NCBI GenBank assembly: GCA_037447655.1
Contig: JBBHKE010000433.1
Location: 1 to 17,022 of the forward strand
Origin: Zygnema cylindricum
Lineage: Eukaryota > Streptophyta > Zygnematophyceae > Zygnematales > Zygnemataceae
Direction of reading: 5' to 3'
DNA: 17,022 nucleotides
Numbering within the stretch: position 1 is the stretch's first letter; each line of letters begins with the position of its first letter. The notes below the pieces were generated by a model that saw only the letters and a list, made by a program, of their open reading frames with translations, was not told the origin of the DNA and made no database searches. This document shows, one piece after another, positions 15,587 through 17,022 of the stretch. A program made the translations under genes and the position numbers.

Positions 15587-17022
15587 CCTTGAGTCGATGT
15601 TCCATCACGAAGAGCCTGTAAACCACGTGTTATACATTGAGTGGCACCACGTGGGTTTTGACTGGATATTTAAAATCTTTTAAAAATATTCACACCGATA
15701 AATTTCACTTCAATTCTTCACTTGCGTACCATGTACTTGCGTACCAAGTCACAATACGACAAAAATTTTGTACCTTTTGCAAACGCCAACTCATTTTTTA
15801 GGGTTCATGTTTTCGAACATGACAAAATTCTTTGCCGAAAATAGTGTGACGAAAGAGCGTTGCCAGAAATAGCGCGTCGGAGGACCGTTTCGAGATTACT
15901 TTTTTAATTTTCATTTACATTTTGAAACGTACATACCATGTGCAAATTTCGTCAATTTTCGTTGGCTTTCCATCGTGACACGTAACTTATTTGTCCAACG
16001 TTTCACGATTTTTTTTTTTTGTATCTACCAACCCACCCTCACCTCTCAAGCACCCTCACCTCCTATAGGTAGGTAGGTTGACTAGTACAGAGAAAAATGA
16101 AGCGGACGCCTTGCGGTTGAGCATCTGTTACCTCCCAGACCTTCGGAGAGTATTGGCAAAATTCTCTTTAATGTTGTTTTTCGTATAAAAACAAAATAAG
16201 TGGTACGGTTTGGTACAGATAGTCGCATATTTCTGTAAACTACCTTACTTTTCGGCTGATGGAACGTTACCCTAAGTCCCATATTATAGTAGAATGCAAT
16301 ACAGCAGTAGAAATTGGGAACGCCTACAATGCTCGGGGAACACCCCCAAAGAAATAGTCGTAAGAAAATGAACGCGTTCAAGAGACCTAGATTTTGAGGG
16401 TTGTTCACCCAACCCCGTGAAAAATTATGTGTCCATACCAATGGTCCACAACAGTTGTGTAGAGAATAGAGACATCGCCGAGGGTGGGAGAACACCCTGG
16501 ACCGACAGTCGACAGGCTGGCCGTTTCAAACGAGTCCGTACTTTATATTCGAGTATGAAGGTCACAGGACAGCAGACTGCAAGAATTGCTAGATGATTAA
16601 TTTTGGAAAAGAAAAAATGAAGATGAAAGACCAAACAAGCATTTTGACTATCTATCATGATAACAGAAACATCACTAACATGCCGGAACCAACATGGATA
16701 CCATAAAAGATGACCTTGTGCCACTCTTCATATCCACATGTACTGGTTTGAAGACATGAACACAACAAAACATGACTTCACCATCCGCCACTACCCAATG
16801 AGCCATAAATGTACCTCACAACCTGTGCACAAGCAAAAGTGAAAGCAAATGACTTCAATTAAAGAACTCTCGCTCAGTAGACACCACCAAAGAACGAGGT
16901 AAAAAAACAACTCTCAGGTAAACATATTTCTGCATCCACAAATCACGCCAACAACAGTTTGAGAAAAGAGATTATCAAAGTGATTGCCATATTATGACAA
17001 CCTCTTACTTAGAATGCTCATA
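15587..17022. other. 3' end of window, no gene seen
   Basis: No frame here resembles a known protein. Visible small features are a poly-T run near 16009-16020, a short GGTAGGTAGGTT simple repeat at about 16068-16079, and an element-type end GGAACGTTACCC at 16261-16272. GGGTTGTTCACCCAACCC at about 16398 is a 6-bp-stem hairpin. Minus frames at 16082-16495 and 16425-16724 lack support. The last 450 bp is A-rich without recognisable structure. Confidence 0.45.

Noticed and set aside
1-17022. Bacterial origin because of the prmA-type gene
   Set aside because: The gene is split by seven GT-AG introns and surrounded by eukaryotic-type hAT elements and MITEs.

Overview
The window looks like nuclear DNA of a eukaryote. 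It holds one intron-split gene with a plant-like protein sequence, set among minisatellites and stacked non-autonomous DNA transposons. The spliced protein reads as a full-length PrmA-type (ribosomal protein L11) methyltransferase. Its wording, for example [18 protein letters not shown] and ANILLNPL, and its presequence-like N-terminus suggest a plastid-bearing green lineage, probably a streptophyte. That assignment is inference from one protein; the species cannot be named. No rRNA, tRNA, CRISPR array or bacterial operon was seen.

Layout. Positions 1-3135 have no recognisable gene. They hold a T/G-rich tandem array (37-540), a smaller patch of the same (1205-1300), a 24-bp tandem pair and three diverged copies of a short possibly coding module. 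Positions 3136-5272 are a purine-only-biased minisatellite about 2.1 kb long, with nested higher-order periods. Positions 5750-10051 (minus strand) are the methyltransferase gene: eight exons, seven introns, all inferred introns in phase 0, 423 codons. Its introns carry a 199-bp MITE, an exact 190-bp tandem duplication, a foldback element and a three-copy 50-bp repeat. A 500-bp MITE-like element lies 62 bp upstream of the start codon.

Positions 11040-13110 are a stack of transposons. An old MITE was hit by two related hAT-like elements in opposite orientation, each with an 8-bp target duplication. One hAT was then hit by a 199-bp MITE exactly at its terminal TA. Positions 13889-15583 form a second nest, in which two elements with GGG-starting inverted ends and TTA duplications sit one inside the other; it also contains a 56-bp near-perfect palindrome. 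Positions 15587-17022 show no gene I can support.

Only the methyltransferase has an assignable cellular function. The rest of the window is a well-preserved record of repeat insertion order.
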